Positions 7,871-16,512 of a stretch of DNA of 64,000 nucleotides are shown here, one piece after another; position 1 is the first letter of the stretch, and each line of letters opens with the position of its first letter. Source of the stretch: Marinobacter sp. C7 (GTDB taxonomy: Bacteria; Pseudomonadota; Gammaproteobacteria; Pseudomonadales; Oleiphilaceae). The notes under the pieces are model-generated. The model searched no databases and was not told the DNA's origin. It saw only the letters and a program-made list of their open reading frames with translations. Both the position numbers and the translations under genes were made by a program. Where the stretch lies: assembly GCF_022343555.1 (NCBI RefSeq), contig NZ_JAKQZH010000006.1:62001-126000 (forward strand), given 5' to 3'.

Positions 7871-10501
7871 ATGTCAGCAGCCCAGACCGATCTCTCCAAG
7901 CACACACCAATGATGCAGCAGTACCTGAAGATCAAGGGCCAGCATCCCAATGAGCTGGTGTTCTACCGCATGGGGGATTTTTACGAGCTGTTCTATGAAG
8001 ATGCCAAGAAGGCTGCCGAATTCCTCGACATCACCCTGACCGCCCGCGGCCAGTCCGGAGGCAGCCCCATCCCCATGGCAGGCGTGCCGTTCCATTCTGC
8101 CGAAAGTTACATTGCCCGTCTGGTCCGGGCGGGTCAATCCATCGCCATCTGCGAACAGATCGGTGACCCGGCCACCAGCAAGGGACCGGTAGAAAGGCAG
8201 GTCGTCCGGATTGTCACCCCCGGCACCCTGAGCGACGAAGCGTTTCTCGAGGACCGGCGGGACAACCTGCTGGTGGCGATCTACAGTCACCGGGAGCAGT
8301 TCGGTTTCGCCTCCCTCGATATTTCCAGCGGCCGTTTTGCGGTTTCCGAACTCGACGGCCTGGAGGCGCTCCAGGGCGAATTACAGCGGCTGCGCCCGGC
8401 CGAACTCCTGATCAGTGAGGATTTTCCCTACGGCGAAATCCTGGAGGGCTTTACCGGCATACGCCGCCAGGGCCCATGGCTGTTCGAGGCGGACACGGCC
8501 CACCGGGTGATTACCCAGCAGCTGCAGGTTCGCGACCTCACCGGTTTTGGCTGTGAAGACCTGCACCTGGCCATCTGTGCCGCCGGCTGCCTGCTGCAGT
8601 ATGCGAAAGAGACTCAGCGCACTGCGCTGCCCCATATCCGCAAACTGACCCGGGAACGCCGCGAGGAGGCCGTGATTCTTGACGCCACCAGCCGGCGCAA
8701 CCTGGAGATCGATACAAATCTCATGGGCGGCCACCAGCACACCCTTGCCTGGGTCATGGACCGTACCGCCACCGCCATGGGTGGCCGCGAGCTGCGCCGG
8801 TGGCTCAACCGCCCGCTCAGGGACGTGGATGTGGTCCGCCAGCGTCAACAGGCGGTTTCCGCCCTGCTCGACGGATTCCATTACGAGCCGGTGCACGACC
8901 TGCTCAAGAAGGTAGGGGACATTGAACGCATACTCGCCCGGGTGGCGCTGCGATCGGCGCGGCCCAGGGACCTGGCACGGCTCCGGGATGCCTTTCAGAC
9001 ATTGCCCGAGCTCCAGGAATCCCTGAAACCGGTCAACTCCCACCACGTGGTCAGGCTGGCAACCACGATCGGCGAATACCCACAGCTGTCTGACCTGCTG
9101 GAGCGCGCCGTCATTGACAACCCACCGGTCGTGATCCGGGATGGCGGCGTTATACGGGAAGGCTTTGATGAAGAGCTGGATGAGCTGCGCAACATCAGCG
9201 AAAACGCCGGCCAGTACCTGCTGGACGTTGAAACCCGGGAGCGAGAGCGCACCGGGATCAGCACCCTGAAGGTAGGTTACAACCGGGTCCATGGCTATTA
9301 CATCGAGATCAGCCGTGCGCAATCCGACCAGGCACCCGCGGACTACATCCGCCGTCAGACCCTCAAAAACGCCGAACGGTTCATTACCCCGGAACTGAAG
9401 GAGTTCGAAGACAAGGCCCTGAGCGCCAAGAGCCGGGCACTGGCCCGGGAAAAGGCCCTGTACGATGAAGTGCTGGAAAGCGTCGCCGAACAGCTGGCGC
9501 CCTTGCAAGATGCCGCCCAGGCGCTGTCCGAGCTGGATGTGTTGAGCAACTTCGCCGAGCGGGCAACCTCCCTGCGCTTTGCGCCACCGGAATTTACCGA
9601 CAAACCGGGATTTGACATTGAAGAGGGCCGGCATCCGGTAGTCGAGCAACTGCTGGACGAGCCGTTTGTTCCCAACGATCTGCTGATGGACACCAAACGC
9701 CGGATGCTGGTCATAACCGGCCCGAACATGGGCGGTAAGTCCACCTACATGCGCCAGGCAGCATTGATCGCGCTGCTGGCCTATACAGGAAGCTTTGTGC
9801 CCGCCAACCGGGCGGTACTCGGGCCGGTGGACCGGATTTTCACCCGCATGGGGTCCTCCGATGACATCGCCGGTGGCCGCTCTACCTTCATGGTTGAAAT
9901 GACAGAGACCGCCAACATCCTGCACAACGCCACCGAGCACAGTCTCGTACTGATGGACGAGGTGGGCCGGGGCACCAGCACCTTTGACGGTCTGTCCCTG
10001 GCGTGGGCTACCGCCGAGCACCTGGCGAAAAACATTCGCTGTTATACCCTCTTTGCAACGCATTACTTCGAACTGACCCAGCTGGCCGATGACCTGGAGC
10101 ATGCCGTCAACGTGCACCTGACGGCCACCGAACACGACGACAGCATTGTCTTCCTGCACAATGTCCACGATGGCCCGGCAAGCCAGAGCTACGGCCTTCA
10201 GGTCGCCCAACTGGCGGGAGTACCCCAGGATGTCATCCGCAACGCCAAGACGCAGTTGACCCACCTCGAAGGCAGCGCCACCCCTACCGCACCAGTGAGT
10301 GACCGGGGCCCGGAGCAGCCGGAATCCGGCCAATCCACGGCCAGACAGACAGTGAGCGAACCGATACTTCAAGGTGACATGTTTGCCAGTCTCGAGCCCA
10401 GCGCGGTGGAAGAGGCACTGAAGAAGCTCGATCTCGATGATCTGACACCCAGAGAGGCCCTGAACCGGCTTTACGAACTCCGGGATTTAATGGATAAATA
10501 A
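7871..10501 (+). CDS. mutS: DNA mismatch repair protein MutS
   Basis: An 876-residue MutS that recognises base mismatches and small loops and recruits MutL. The mismatch-reading Phe-x-Glu is F37-Y-E39 in GDFYELFY. Connector, lever and clamp domains follow, then the ABC-type ATPase with Walker A GPNMGGKST near 617-625, a DEVGRGTSTFDG signature and the ATHYFEL helix. The C-terminal tail (DLDDLTPREALNRLYELRDL) is the beta-clamp/tetramerisation region. The start at 7871 gives the conserved HTPMMQQYL N-terminus; upstream codons to 7763 are not conserved. It is divergent from pncC. Confidence 0.98.
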   Translation: MSAAQTDLSKHTPMMQQYLKIKGQHPNELVFYRMGDFYELFYEDAKKAAEFLDITLTARGQSGGSPIPMAGVPFHSAESYIARLVRAGQSIAICEQIGDPATSKGPVERQVVRIVTPGTLSDEAFLEDRRDNLLVAIYSHREQFGFASLDISSGRFAVSELDGLEALQGELQRLRPAELLISEDFPYGEILEGFTGIRRQGPWLFEADTAHRVITQQLQVRDLTGFGCEDLHLAICAAGCLLQYAKETQRTALPHIRKLTRERREEAVILDATSRRNLEIDTNLMGGHQHTLAWVMDRTATAMGGRELRRWLNRPLRDVDVVRQRQQAVSALLDGFHYEPVHDLLKKVGDIERILARVALRSARPRDLARLRDAFQTLPELQESLKPVNSHHVVRLATTIGEYPQLSDLLERAVIDNPPVVIRDGGVIREGFDEELDELRNISENAGQYLLDVETRERERTGISTLKVGYNRVHGYYIEISRAQSDQAPADYIRRQTLKNAERFITPELKEFEDKALSAKSRALAREKALYDEVLESVAEQLAPLQDAAQALSELDVLSNFAERATSLRFAPPEFTDKPGFDIEEGRHPVVEQLLDEPFVPNDLLMDTKRRMLVITGPNMGGKSTYMRQAALIALLAYTGSFVPANRAVLGPVDRIFTRMGSSDDIAGGRSTFMVEMTETANILHNATEHSLVLMDEVGRGTSTFDGLSLAWATAEHLAKNIRCYTLFATHYFELTQLADDLEHAVNVHLTATEHDDSIVFLHNVHDGPASQSYGLQVAQLAGVPQDVIRNAKTQLTHLEGSATPTAPVSDRGPEQPESGQSTARQTVSEPILQGDMFASLEPSAVEEALKKLDLDDLTPREALNRLYELRDLMDK

Positions 10502-10665
10502 CGGGAAAGTTGCGCGGAAATGACCTATGTAATAAGGATATAGCAGGCGAAAGCTTGCCCCTTCAGGGACCGCTCCCTACAATATCGCGCACTTAATTAT
10601 AAGGTAGGGGCTCGCACTATCCGGCTCCTGATGAGACTGAACACTCTACGACCAGGGATCTGACT

Positions 10666-10989
10666 ATGGCTTTTATCGTTACTGATAACTGCATCAAGTG
10701 CAAATACACGGACTGCGTGGAAGTCTGCCCCGTGGACTGCTTCTATGAAGGCCCGAACTTTCTGGTAATCGACCCGGACGAGTGCATCGACTGCGCGCTG
10801 TGTGAGCCCGAGTGCCCGGCCGAAGCGATCTTCTCCGAGGACGAGCTGCCGGCGGATCAGGAACAGTTCGTGGAAATCAACGCCGAGCTGGCCGCCAAGT
10901 GGCCGAACATCACCGAGAAGAAAGATCCTCTGCCGGATGCAGAGGAATGGGACGGCAAGCCCAACAAACTGCAGTACCTGGAGCGCTGA
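10666..10989 (+). CDS. fdxA: 7Fe-8S ferredoxin FdxA
   Basis: A 107-residue ferredoxin of the Azotobacter FdI/FdxA type. The 3Fe-4S and 4Fe-4S ligands lie in CIKCKYTDCVEVCPVDC and CIDCALCEPECP, followed by the long C-terminal segment typical of this family. It is a cytoplasmic low-potential electron carrier. Being next to mutS is a recurrent arrangement in Pseudomonas-like genomes. A strong terminator follows immediately. Confidence 0.95.
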   Translation: MAFIVTDNCIKCKYTDCVEVCPVDCFYEGPNFLVIDPDECIDCALCEPECPAEAIFSEDELPADQEQFVEINAELAAKWPNITEKKDPLPDAEEWDGKPNKLQYLER

Positions 10990-11006
10990 GTTCCGGTTCC
11001 GGATTG

Positions 11007-11036
11007 AAAAAGGGAAGCCTGGGCTTCCTTTTTTAT
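11007..11036. terminator. terminator after fdxA, probably bidirectional
   Basis: Stem GGGAAGCC/GGCTTCC is flanked by AAAAA on the left and TTTTTT on the right. It lies between the convergent fdxA and lysE-family genes and could stop both. Confidence 0.85.
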
Positions 11037-11058
11037 TGGCCGGCCACTGTCGCTCTGC

Positions 11059-11688
11059 TCAGGTGGTCGCGAGTTTTGCGCCCATGGCCACGAAAAATCC
11101 GCCCGTAAGGGTATTGAGGGCCCGACTCAACCGCGCGTTGGCGCGCAGGTGACGAAAGGTGGCCACAACCCAGGCCAGCCCGCACTGCCACACCATGGCC
11201 AGCACGAAATGCAGCGCCGCCAGCACCAGTGACTGCTGGAATGCGTTACCGGCAGGATCCACGAACTGCGGAAGCAGTGCCATATAGAACAGCGCCGTCT
11301 TGGGATTCAGGACGTTCGAGAGCAACCCTTCCCGCAGTGAGACGGCCATACTGGCCGTTCGCACTTCCCTGACCGGGACCGGCGCGGTTTCTGCCCTGCC
11401 CCGGAATGCCTGACGCAGGGAGCCAATGCCAAGCCAGACCAGATACAACGCACCCAGCCACTTCAGAGCGTTAAACGCCCAGGCCGTCTCGACCAGAAGA
11501 ATGGAGATACCCAGGGCAGAGAGCGTGGCGTGGATGAACAGGCCACTGCAGATACCCAGGCTGGTGACACACCCGTCTTTCAGACCGCCCCGACCGGTGT
11601 TGCGCAATACCAGCAAGGTGTCCACGCCGGGCGTGATGGTCAGCAGTGTAATGGCGATCAGATACGCCCAGATCAGGTCAGGAAACAC
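11059..11688 (-). CDS. LysE/RhtB family amino acid exporter
   Basis: A 209-residue inner-membrane protein with about six hydrophobic segments. The RhtB hallmark near the N-terminus reads TITPGVDTLLVLRNTGRGGLKDG, and the middle has SNVLNPKTALFYMALLPQFV. The family exports homoserine, threonine, lysine or related compounds; substrate cannot be read from sequence. A GTG start at 11688 follows GGGGGTAAC. The gene ends towards the fdxA terminator. Confidence 0.88.
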   Translation of the reverse strand: MFPDLIWAYLIAITLLTITPGVDTLLVLRNTGRGGLKDGCVTSLGICSGLFIHATLSALGISILLVETAWAFNALKWLGALYLVWLGIGSLRQAFRGRAETAPVPVREVRTASMAVSLREGLLSNVLNPKTALFYMALLPQFVDPAGNAFQQSLVLAALHFVLAMVWQCGLAWVVATFRHLRANARLSRALNTLTGGFFVAMGAKLATT

Positions 11689-11717
11689 GTTACCCCCGAA
11701 ATGCCGGGGCGCCTGTA

Positions 11718-12752
11718 CTAGTCTTCCCCGGCCAGTAATCTCTTTGCCGCCGCAGAGCGATAAAACGAGGAGAGCCTGCGGCGAACCAGGGCCTCAAGAT
11801 AGCCCTCTTCCCGCAACACGTCTATAACCGGAACCCCGTAGGCCTCGATTTCAGTGCGAATCACCTCACGGGTGACCCCGACATCATTCAGCAGGTCCGT
11901 CACTGGCCGGTCGCCATACTTGGCGAACAGGTGCTCCACCACCGCGCGGGCACAGCCTTCAAAATAGCCGGTCTTGCGGAACTGCAACCAGAACTCGTAG
12001 CCAAGGACCACAAACTCCTGCAACTCGACGTCGCCCAGCCCCTCACGAAGCTCGGCGACGGTCTTGTCTTCCACGGCGACCCACGCCGCCATAACGCTGT
12101 CCCGGAGTTCGTCGTCGGTGAGCGCCCGGTGCAGGAACGCCTCGCTGCGGGCAATCAGGCCGGGCAGACTGTCCGAGAGCCAGGCCTTGATCTGCCGCTC
12201 AAAGGTCTCGTCCAGGCCCGGCACTGCCTTGTTGGCCACCCTCTTGCCGAACTTCATCATGGACCCGACTCCGGGTACAGAGCGGGCGATCAGGTTGTCC
12301 TCGTACAGATAGTTCACCAGGCCGTGGTAAACCACATTGGAAACCAGTTCCTGATAGACCGGATGGGCCATGATCTCGCTGATGACCCGCTCGCGCTGCT
12401 GCCGCAGCTCAAGTGCTTCCTCCAGGAACCCCGTCGCCTGCTCCCGGGACAGGATTTCGCCAAGCGTGGTCTCGGCCTGGACCGGCGAATTGATCACTTC
12501 CGTTGCCATCTCGGCCGCCAGTTCCGGGATACCGGCATCCAGCTCCATGTCAACGACAATGCGCTGGATCACCCCCATCACCCGGTCGATACTGGTTATC
12601 CGGTCCAGCGTAATCCGTCCGGCATGATCCAACAGCTCGTCCAGCTCCCGCTCCAGGAACTTTTTCAGTTTCGCCCCTTTCAGCGTGGCCATTTCATGGC
12701 GGACATGCTCCTCGTACAGCCGTTCGGCCAGATTGCCAGTGGACTTGGTCAT
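11718..12752 (-). CDS. conserved-looking soluble alpha-helical protein of unknown function
   Basis: A 344-residue protein I do not recognise. It is rich in Glu, Arg and Leu, appears almost entirely helical, has no signal peptide, and has only a weak hydrophobic stretch near residues 155-185 (VVYHGLVNYLYEDNLIARSVPGVGSMMKFGKRV). That stretch, with GVGSMMKFGK, could be a membrane-contacting or lipid-binding element. The start at 12752 (MTKSTGNLAERL) is preferred because AAGGA precedes it. It is followed by the LysE gene 29 bases away and preceded by the DegV gene, all on the same strand. The DegV and PF10118 neighbours suggest lipid or membrane homeostasis, but that is guesswork. Confidence 0.6.
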   Translation of the reverse strand: MTKSTGNLAERLYEEHVRHEMATLKGAKLKKFLERELDELLDHAGRITLDRITSIDRVMGVIQRIVVDMELDAGIPELAAEMATEVINSPVQAETTLGEILSREQATGFLEEALELRQQRERVISEIMAHPVYQELVSNVVYHGLVNYLYEDNLIARSVPGVGSMMKFGKRVANKAVPGLDETFERQIKAWLSDSLPGLIARSEAFLHRALTDDELRDSVMAAWVAVEDKTVAELREGLGDVELQEFVVLGYEFWLQFRKTGYFEGCARAVVEHLFAKYGDRPVTDLLNDVGVTREVIRTEIEAYGVPVIDVLREEGYLEALVRRRLSSFYRSAAAKRLLAGED

Positions 12753-12789
12753 GGTAGGTTCAATCCTTATGGGCGATGGAAACCGAAGC

Positions 12790-12824
12790 CCCGAGGCTAA
12801 CACGAAGCCAGCCTTCGGGGGTTT
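12790..12824 (-). terminator. possible terminator of the degV-family gene
   Basis: Imperfect stem (CCCCGAGGCT against AGCCTTCGGGGG with one bulge) about 70 bases after the DegV stop on the minus strand. It is followed by only a short T-containing stretch, so efficiency is uncertain. Confidence 0.4.
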
Positions 12825-12894
12825 GCCCAAACTACAGAATTACCGTTGCAGACGGGTCAAGGGACTGATTTCCGAACAGGTCGGCGCCCACTAT

Positions 12895-13845
12895 TCACTG
12901 GAAATCATTGAAGGTATGCGGTTCCGCTGCCAGCGCCAGACACAGGCTGCCGGGGCCGACATAGATACTGCTGGTAATCCCCATCTGGGACAACAACAAC
13001 TCGACACCGTTGCGCTCGCAGGCGTCTCTCAACCGGTTTAACCCGGGCAAGTCCTCGATTTCCGTCCAGGTGAGGCCGCAGGAGAGACTGACATAGGGGG
13101 TGAGCAGGCCGGCATCGACCCTTGCGGCGGCGTAGTTCATGACCTTTTCTACCGCGACATCAAAATTGCGGGTCTTGGCCGCCGGCTGGCCCTCGGCGCC
13201 CCGACCGAAGATCACCGGTGTGATATTCAACGCCTTGCCAAGGAAGGCCACAACCGCCGAGATGCTCTTGTCTCCACGACGGCGGGCACGCTCGCGGATG
13301 TAATGCAGATCCCTGGGAATAACACAGGTATAGATCTTGTCCGTAAAGGATTCCACCTCGTGACGCAGCGCATTCTTCGACAGTTTCTGACCGATCAATC
13401 TCAGCGTGTGGGCCGCGAGCAGGCCCTGGCCGGCAAAGATCTGTTTGCTGTCGATCACGCGCATTGAGAATTTGCCATCCCGGCCCGCCGCGGCCCGGGC
13501 CTTCTCATAGTTAGCCAGGACACTGTTCATGGCCTTGGTGGCGTTCTCGAAGATGAGACTGCGGCTACGGGTGACCGTTTCACAGATGGCGACGTCGAAC
13601 TGGGTTACGATCTTTTCCATGAACAGATCGTGGATCTGCTCCTCTGTGAAGGCGCGGGTCTCCGCCTGGTGTCCCTTCTGCAGAAGTCCGCTCTGGTAGA
13701 ACTCCTGGGTGCGTACCGGGTCGTGTTCATCGATGTAGGTCTGGCCGTCGATCACGGCGGTCACGGGAAGAATGAACAGGTCGTGTTTGCGACTGAACTC
13801 ATAAGGCAGATCACAGGCGGAATCCACGATCAAACCGACGCGCAT
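12895..13845 (-). CDS. DegV family fatty-acid-binding protein
   Basis: A 316-residue DegV protein. The N-terminus has the typical VDSACDLP motif, with Ser as the fatty-acid headgroup contact, followed by an ITAVIDGQTYID-type segment. Family members bind long-chain fatty acids; in Firmicutes FakB proteins present them to the kinase FakA. No FakA-like DAK kinase gene is visible here, so the partner is unknown. The start at 13845 follows GGAGAG; the frame open to 13917 adds a low-complexity, charged stretch. The insert KYEKARAAAGRDGKFSMRVIDSKQ is the standard DegV core region. Confidence 0.85.
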   Translation of the reverse strand: MRVGLIVDSACDLPYEFSRKHDLFILPVTAVIDGQTYIDEHDPVRTQEFYQSGLLQKGHQAETRAFTEEQIHDLFMEKIVTQFDVAICETVTRSRSLIFENATKAMNSVLANYEKARAAAGRDGKFSMRVIDSKQIFAGQGLLAAHTLRLIGQKLSKNALRHEVESFTDKIYTCVIPRDLHYIRERARRRGDKSISAVVAFLGKALNITPVIFGRGAEGQPAAKTRNFDVAVEKVMNYAAARVDAGLLTPYVSLSCGLTWTEIEDLPGLNRLRDACERNGVELLLSQMGITSSIYVGPGSLCLALAAEPHTFNDFQ

Positions 13846-13952
13846 GGTGAGGCTCTCCAGCTGCGGGCTATTCCTCGACCGGGAACGCCCTTTATTGTCA
13901 TTATTTTGAGTCGCCAAGTGTTACATAAGCGGCCCGTAATTACAGCACCCCC

Positions 13953-14786
13953 TCAACTCCGGGCGCCGAGGTCCTCCAGTTCCCGCAGGTTCTCGGCCAG
14001 GAGCCGTCGGTTATCCTGTTGCCAGGGATGGAACCCCTTGCGCAGGTAGGCCAGGAACTCAGGCAGGCACTGGCGGATGACTCCGGGCCTGCCCCACAGG
14101 AAATTCAGCCCGCCCAGCCAGGTTCGAATACTCCAGAGCTTGCCATCGGTGCGTAACAGGCTGCAGGTATTGAGGAAGGTGTACTTGAAGAAATTCCAGG
14201 TCACGAACAGGAACACAATCCGGCGCACTCGCTCATCACCGACACAGGCCCGGTAGACATCAAAGGCGACCGACTTGTGTTCGGTTTCCTCGATGGCGTG
14301 CCAGCGCCAGAGTTGTCTCATGGCCGGGGTCGCCCCCGCCATCCACTCGGGGTTCTTCAGGATCGCATTGGCCAGAACCGCCGTGTAGTGCTCAGCACCG
14401 CAGGTACCGGCCAGTTGCCGGCTCGCCGGCAGCTTCGCGACCCACTCCATGTGCTTTCGGAAACGCCGGTCGATTCCGTCAATGTCATAGCCGCGGGCTT
14501 TTAACGCTTCGTTGTAGCTCTTGTGCTCTCGGCTGTGCAGGGCCTCCTGGCCAATGAAGCCCCGGATTTCCTGTTTCAGCTTGGGATCATCAATCCGGTC
14601 CCGGTACAGTCTGACCGCATTGATGAACTGTTGCTCGCCATCGGGAAACTGGAGCGACAGGGCATTGAAAAAGGCGGTGCGGAAAGCATCGTCGCCATGC
14701 CAGAAGGTCTTGAGGTCCTCGCTGACGTCAAAGTGGATATGCCGGGGTGCCACAGACACTCCTTCCGGAGTCGAGCTGACTGACAT
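13953..14786 (-). CDS. predicted metal-dependent hydrolase, PF10118 family
   Basis: A 277-residue protein of the PF10118 family annotated as metal-dependent hydrolase. It has ferritin-like Glu/His pairs spaced as in di-iron helical bundles: GQEALHSREH (about 85-94), CGAEHYTA (about 130) and HAIEETEHKSVAFD (about 170-183). Hydrolysis has not been shown for this family as far as I know; a di-iron oxygenase-like role is equally possible. A hydrophobic stretch near 200-225 (IVFLFVTWNFFKYTFL) could touch the membrane. Same strand as degV, 107 bases apart. Confidence 0.75.
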   Translation of the reverse strand: MSVSSTPEGVSVAPRHIHFDVSEDLKTFWHGDDAFRTAFFNALSLQFPDGEQQFINAVRLYRDRIDDPKLKQEIRGFIGQEALHSREHKSYNEALKARGYDIDGIDRRFRKHMEWVAKLPASRQLAGTCGAEHYTAVLANAILKNPEWMAGATPAMRQLWRWHAIEETEHKSVAFDVYRACVGDERVRRIVFLFVTWNFFKYTFLNTCSLLRTDGKLWSIRTWLGGLNFLWGRPGVIRQCLPEFLAYLRKGFHPWQQDNRRLLAENLRELEDLGARS

Positions 14787-14911
14787 GGTAGCCTCCTGTT
14801 GTCGGTAATGTTTTTGTTATGCAGGCAACAACGGACAAAACGTAACCAGGTGTTCAGTTTAAACCCGTTTTCAAAACAGAAGGAAGGAGCTGGGCAGAAT
14901 TCACTGACACT

Positions 14912-14928
14912 TTGTCATTAAATGACAA
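14912..14928. promoter_or_regulatory. 17-bp palindrome upstream of the PF10118 gene
   Basis: TTGTCATT-A-AATGACAA, a perfect dyad of 8-base arms around one base. It lies 126-142 bases upstream of the PF10118 start. Its size fits a TetR-type operator, but no regulator gene is adjacent. Confidence 0.35.
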
Positions 14929-14949
14929 CGGGGTCAGACAGGGGATGAT

Positions 14950-14984
14950 TAAAAAAGGGAGGCATGGCTGCGCCGATGCCTCCC
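14950..14984 (-). terminator. terminator of the DUF3360 gene
   Basis: Perfect 9-base inverted repeat GGGAGGCAT (14957-14965) and ATGCCTCCC (14976-14984). On the minus strand it is followed directly by TTTTTT. It lies about 50 bases after the DUF3360 stop. Confidence 0.88.
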
Positions 14985-15036
14985 AAGGACACACAGAGGG
15001 GTAAGCAAGCCTCCGCGATGCACGGAGACTGCCGGT

Positions 15037-16413
15037 TCAGTGTTCTTCAGCCGCCCGGATACCCGGGGCTTCAGGATCTTCGGTAAATCCAAGCAACTTG
15101 GTGCGCTCAATCAGGAAGTACAACACGGCGCCAGTCGCGAGCCCCCAGCCGGCACCGTAGACCGCGAGCACCACACCCATGGTGCCGGCAATGCCGCGCT
15201 CGGTGTTGTTCTCCAGTTGTTCCAGGCCGACCATCAGGCAGATGTAACCGGTCAGCAGCAGGGTAAGCGACAGGGCAATGGGCAGCACCGGCTGGAAAAA
15301 GCTCACCAGCGGGAGGATGAACAGGGCAATGAAACCGGTAATCCAGAATGTGCCTCCACCGCTGTAGATCGAATCCATGGCGTTACGGCCATACTTGTAA
15401 CGCTCAGCCATGGTTGCGGTAACCGCAGTCCAGATCGGGCCGGCCAGGCCGGGATATGGCGCGAAGAACGCATGCCCACCGTTCCGTATCGCCGTGACCA
15501 GATGGACTCGGTCGATGCTGTTGTCGATATCTTCGTCCTTGCGCAAGTGATCGACACGGTTCATCAGGGACTGCCCCACCACGATGTCCCCGAAGGCAAT
15601 GACGTAGGCGATCACAGCGGTCGGAATGGCGTACAGGAACACACTGGAATCCGGGAAACCGACCGCAAACGGCAGGTAATTCCAGAGTTCGTCAAACGCC
15701 GGTTTGGTAATGCCCCATTCCACATTGGGGACTTCGTATTCGCCGGTCGCAAAACCAACGAGGATGGCCACCACCATGCCTGGCACCATGCCGTAGTTGG
15801 CAATTTTGCGGGCAATGGAATTGCTCTCGACAAAGCCCTTGAACGACACCGAGAACATCAGATACAGGCACACAAGCCCGCCGATGATCAGCGAGATCGG
15901 GGTGTTTGCCAGGCGGCCGCCGGCTTCGATTTCTCCCATCAGGGCGGCAATACCGGCACCGATGATGATGCCACCTTTCATGGATCGGGGGATCAGCTCG
16001 ACCAGCTTGCTGCCCAGGCGGGTGATCCCCAGCACCAGGAAGATGACGAACACGAGGAACTGCAGCGCAAACAACGCCTGGATCGCCTCTGGACCCGGCT
16101 CATAGTCACCCAGAAACAACAGCACCACGGGAATTCCCGGGGTAATCCAGCCCGGCACCAGCGGCACCCCCAGCAGGGCCGGCAACATGAAGCCGATGCC
16201 GCAGATAACAACGTAGGCCAGAGCCACGTCGTAGGGGACCCCGAGGTATTTTTCCAGCAGCGGAATCATCGCCAGACTGACCACGAACATGATCAGGGCC
16301 TGGACCATTTCCGCAAATTCCCAGCGGTAATGGACGAACGGAAGGCGAATCTTGAAGGGGCCAGCGGGCCAGTATGGCTGCTCTTCGCCACTCCTGCGGT
16401 GGAACATTTGCAT
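15037..16413 (-). CDS. DUF3360 family putative membrane transporter
   Basis: A 458-residue polytopic membrane protein with about 12 hydrophobic segments. It resembles the DUF3360 family, distantly related to xanthine/uracil and SulP-type permeases: note PSIxxGxT-like GAGIAALMGEIEAGGRL and the AYVIAFGDIVVGQSLMNRVDHLRKDEDIDNS segment (about 270-300). The ATG follows GGAG at good spacing. It lies 99 bases downstream of the acyl-CoA synthetase on the same strand, with a strong hairpin between. The pairing suggests uptake of an organic acid that the synthetase activates. The substrate is unknown. Confidence 0.75.
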   Translation of the reverse strand: MQMFHRRSGEEQPYWPAGPFKIRLPFVHYRWEFAEMVQALIMFVVSLAMIPLLEKYLGVPYDVALAYVVICGIGFMLPALLGVPLVPGWITPGIPVVLLFLGDYEPGPEAIQALFALQFLVFVIFLVLGITRLGSKLVELIPRSMKGGIIIGAGIAALMGEIEAGGRLANTPISLIIGGLVCLYLMFSVSFKGFVESNSIARKIANYGMVPGMVVAILVGFATGEYEVPNVEWGITKPAFDELWNYLPFAVGFPDSSVFLYAIPTAVIAYVIAFGDIVVGQSLMNRVDHLRKDEDIDNSIDRVHLVTAIRNGGHAFFAPYPGLAGPIWTAVTATMAERYKYGRNAMDSIYSGGGTFWITGFIALFILPLVSFFQPVLPIALSLTLLLTGYICLMVGLEQLENNTERGIAGTMGVVLAVYGAGWGLATGAVLYFLIERTKLLGFTEDPEAPGIRAAEEH

Positions 16414-16477
16414 AATAAGGTCTCCGGACCCACGCGGACGGCGTGTGCCTGTTGGTGTTGTTCTTGGGGGTGAGATG

Positions 16478-16504
16478 CCGGCTGCGCCAGGCTGGCGCAG
16501 CCGG
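16478..16504. repeat. perfect 12-bp stem hairpin between acyl-CoA synthetase and DUF3360 genes
   Basis: CCGGCTGCGCCA (16478-16489) and its complement TGGCGCAGCCGG (16493-16504) with a 3-base loop. There is no T-run on either side, so it is more likely an mRNA-stabilising or partial rho-dependent element than a simple terminator. Confidence 0.6.
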
Positions 16505-16512
16505 TCAGGGAA

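Noticed and set aside
8381..10372. Long open frame antisense to mutS
   Set aside because: mutS is certain on the other strand; the antisense product has no family-like motifs and follows from the GC-rich codon pattern.
15040..16473. Open frame antisense to the DUF3360 transporter
   Set aside because: The minus-strand frame has regular transmembrane segments; the plus-strand frame is low-complexity.
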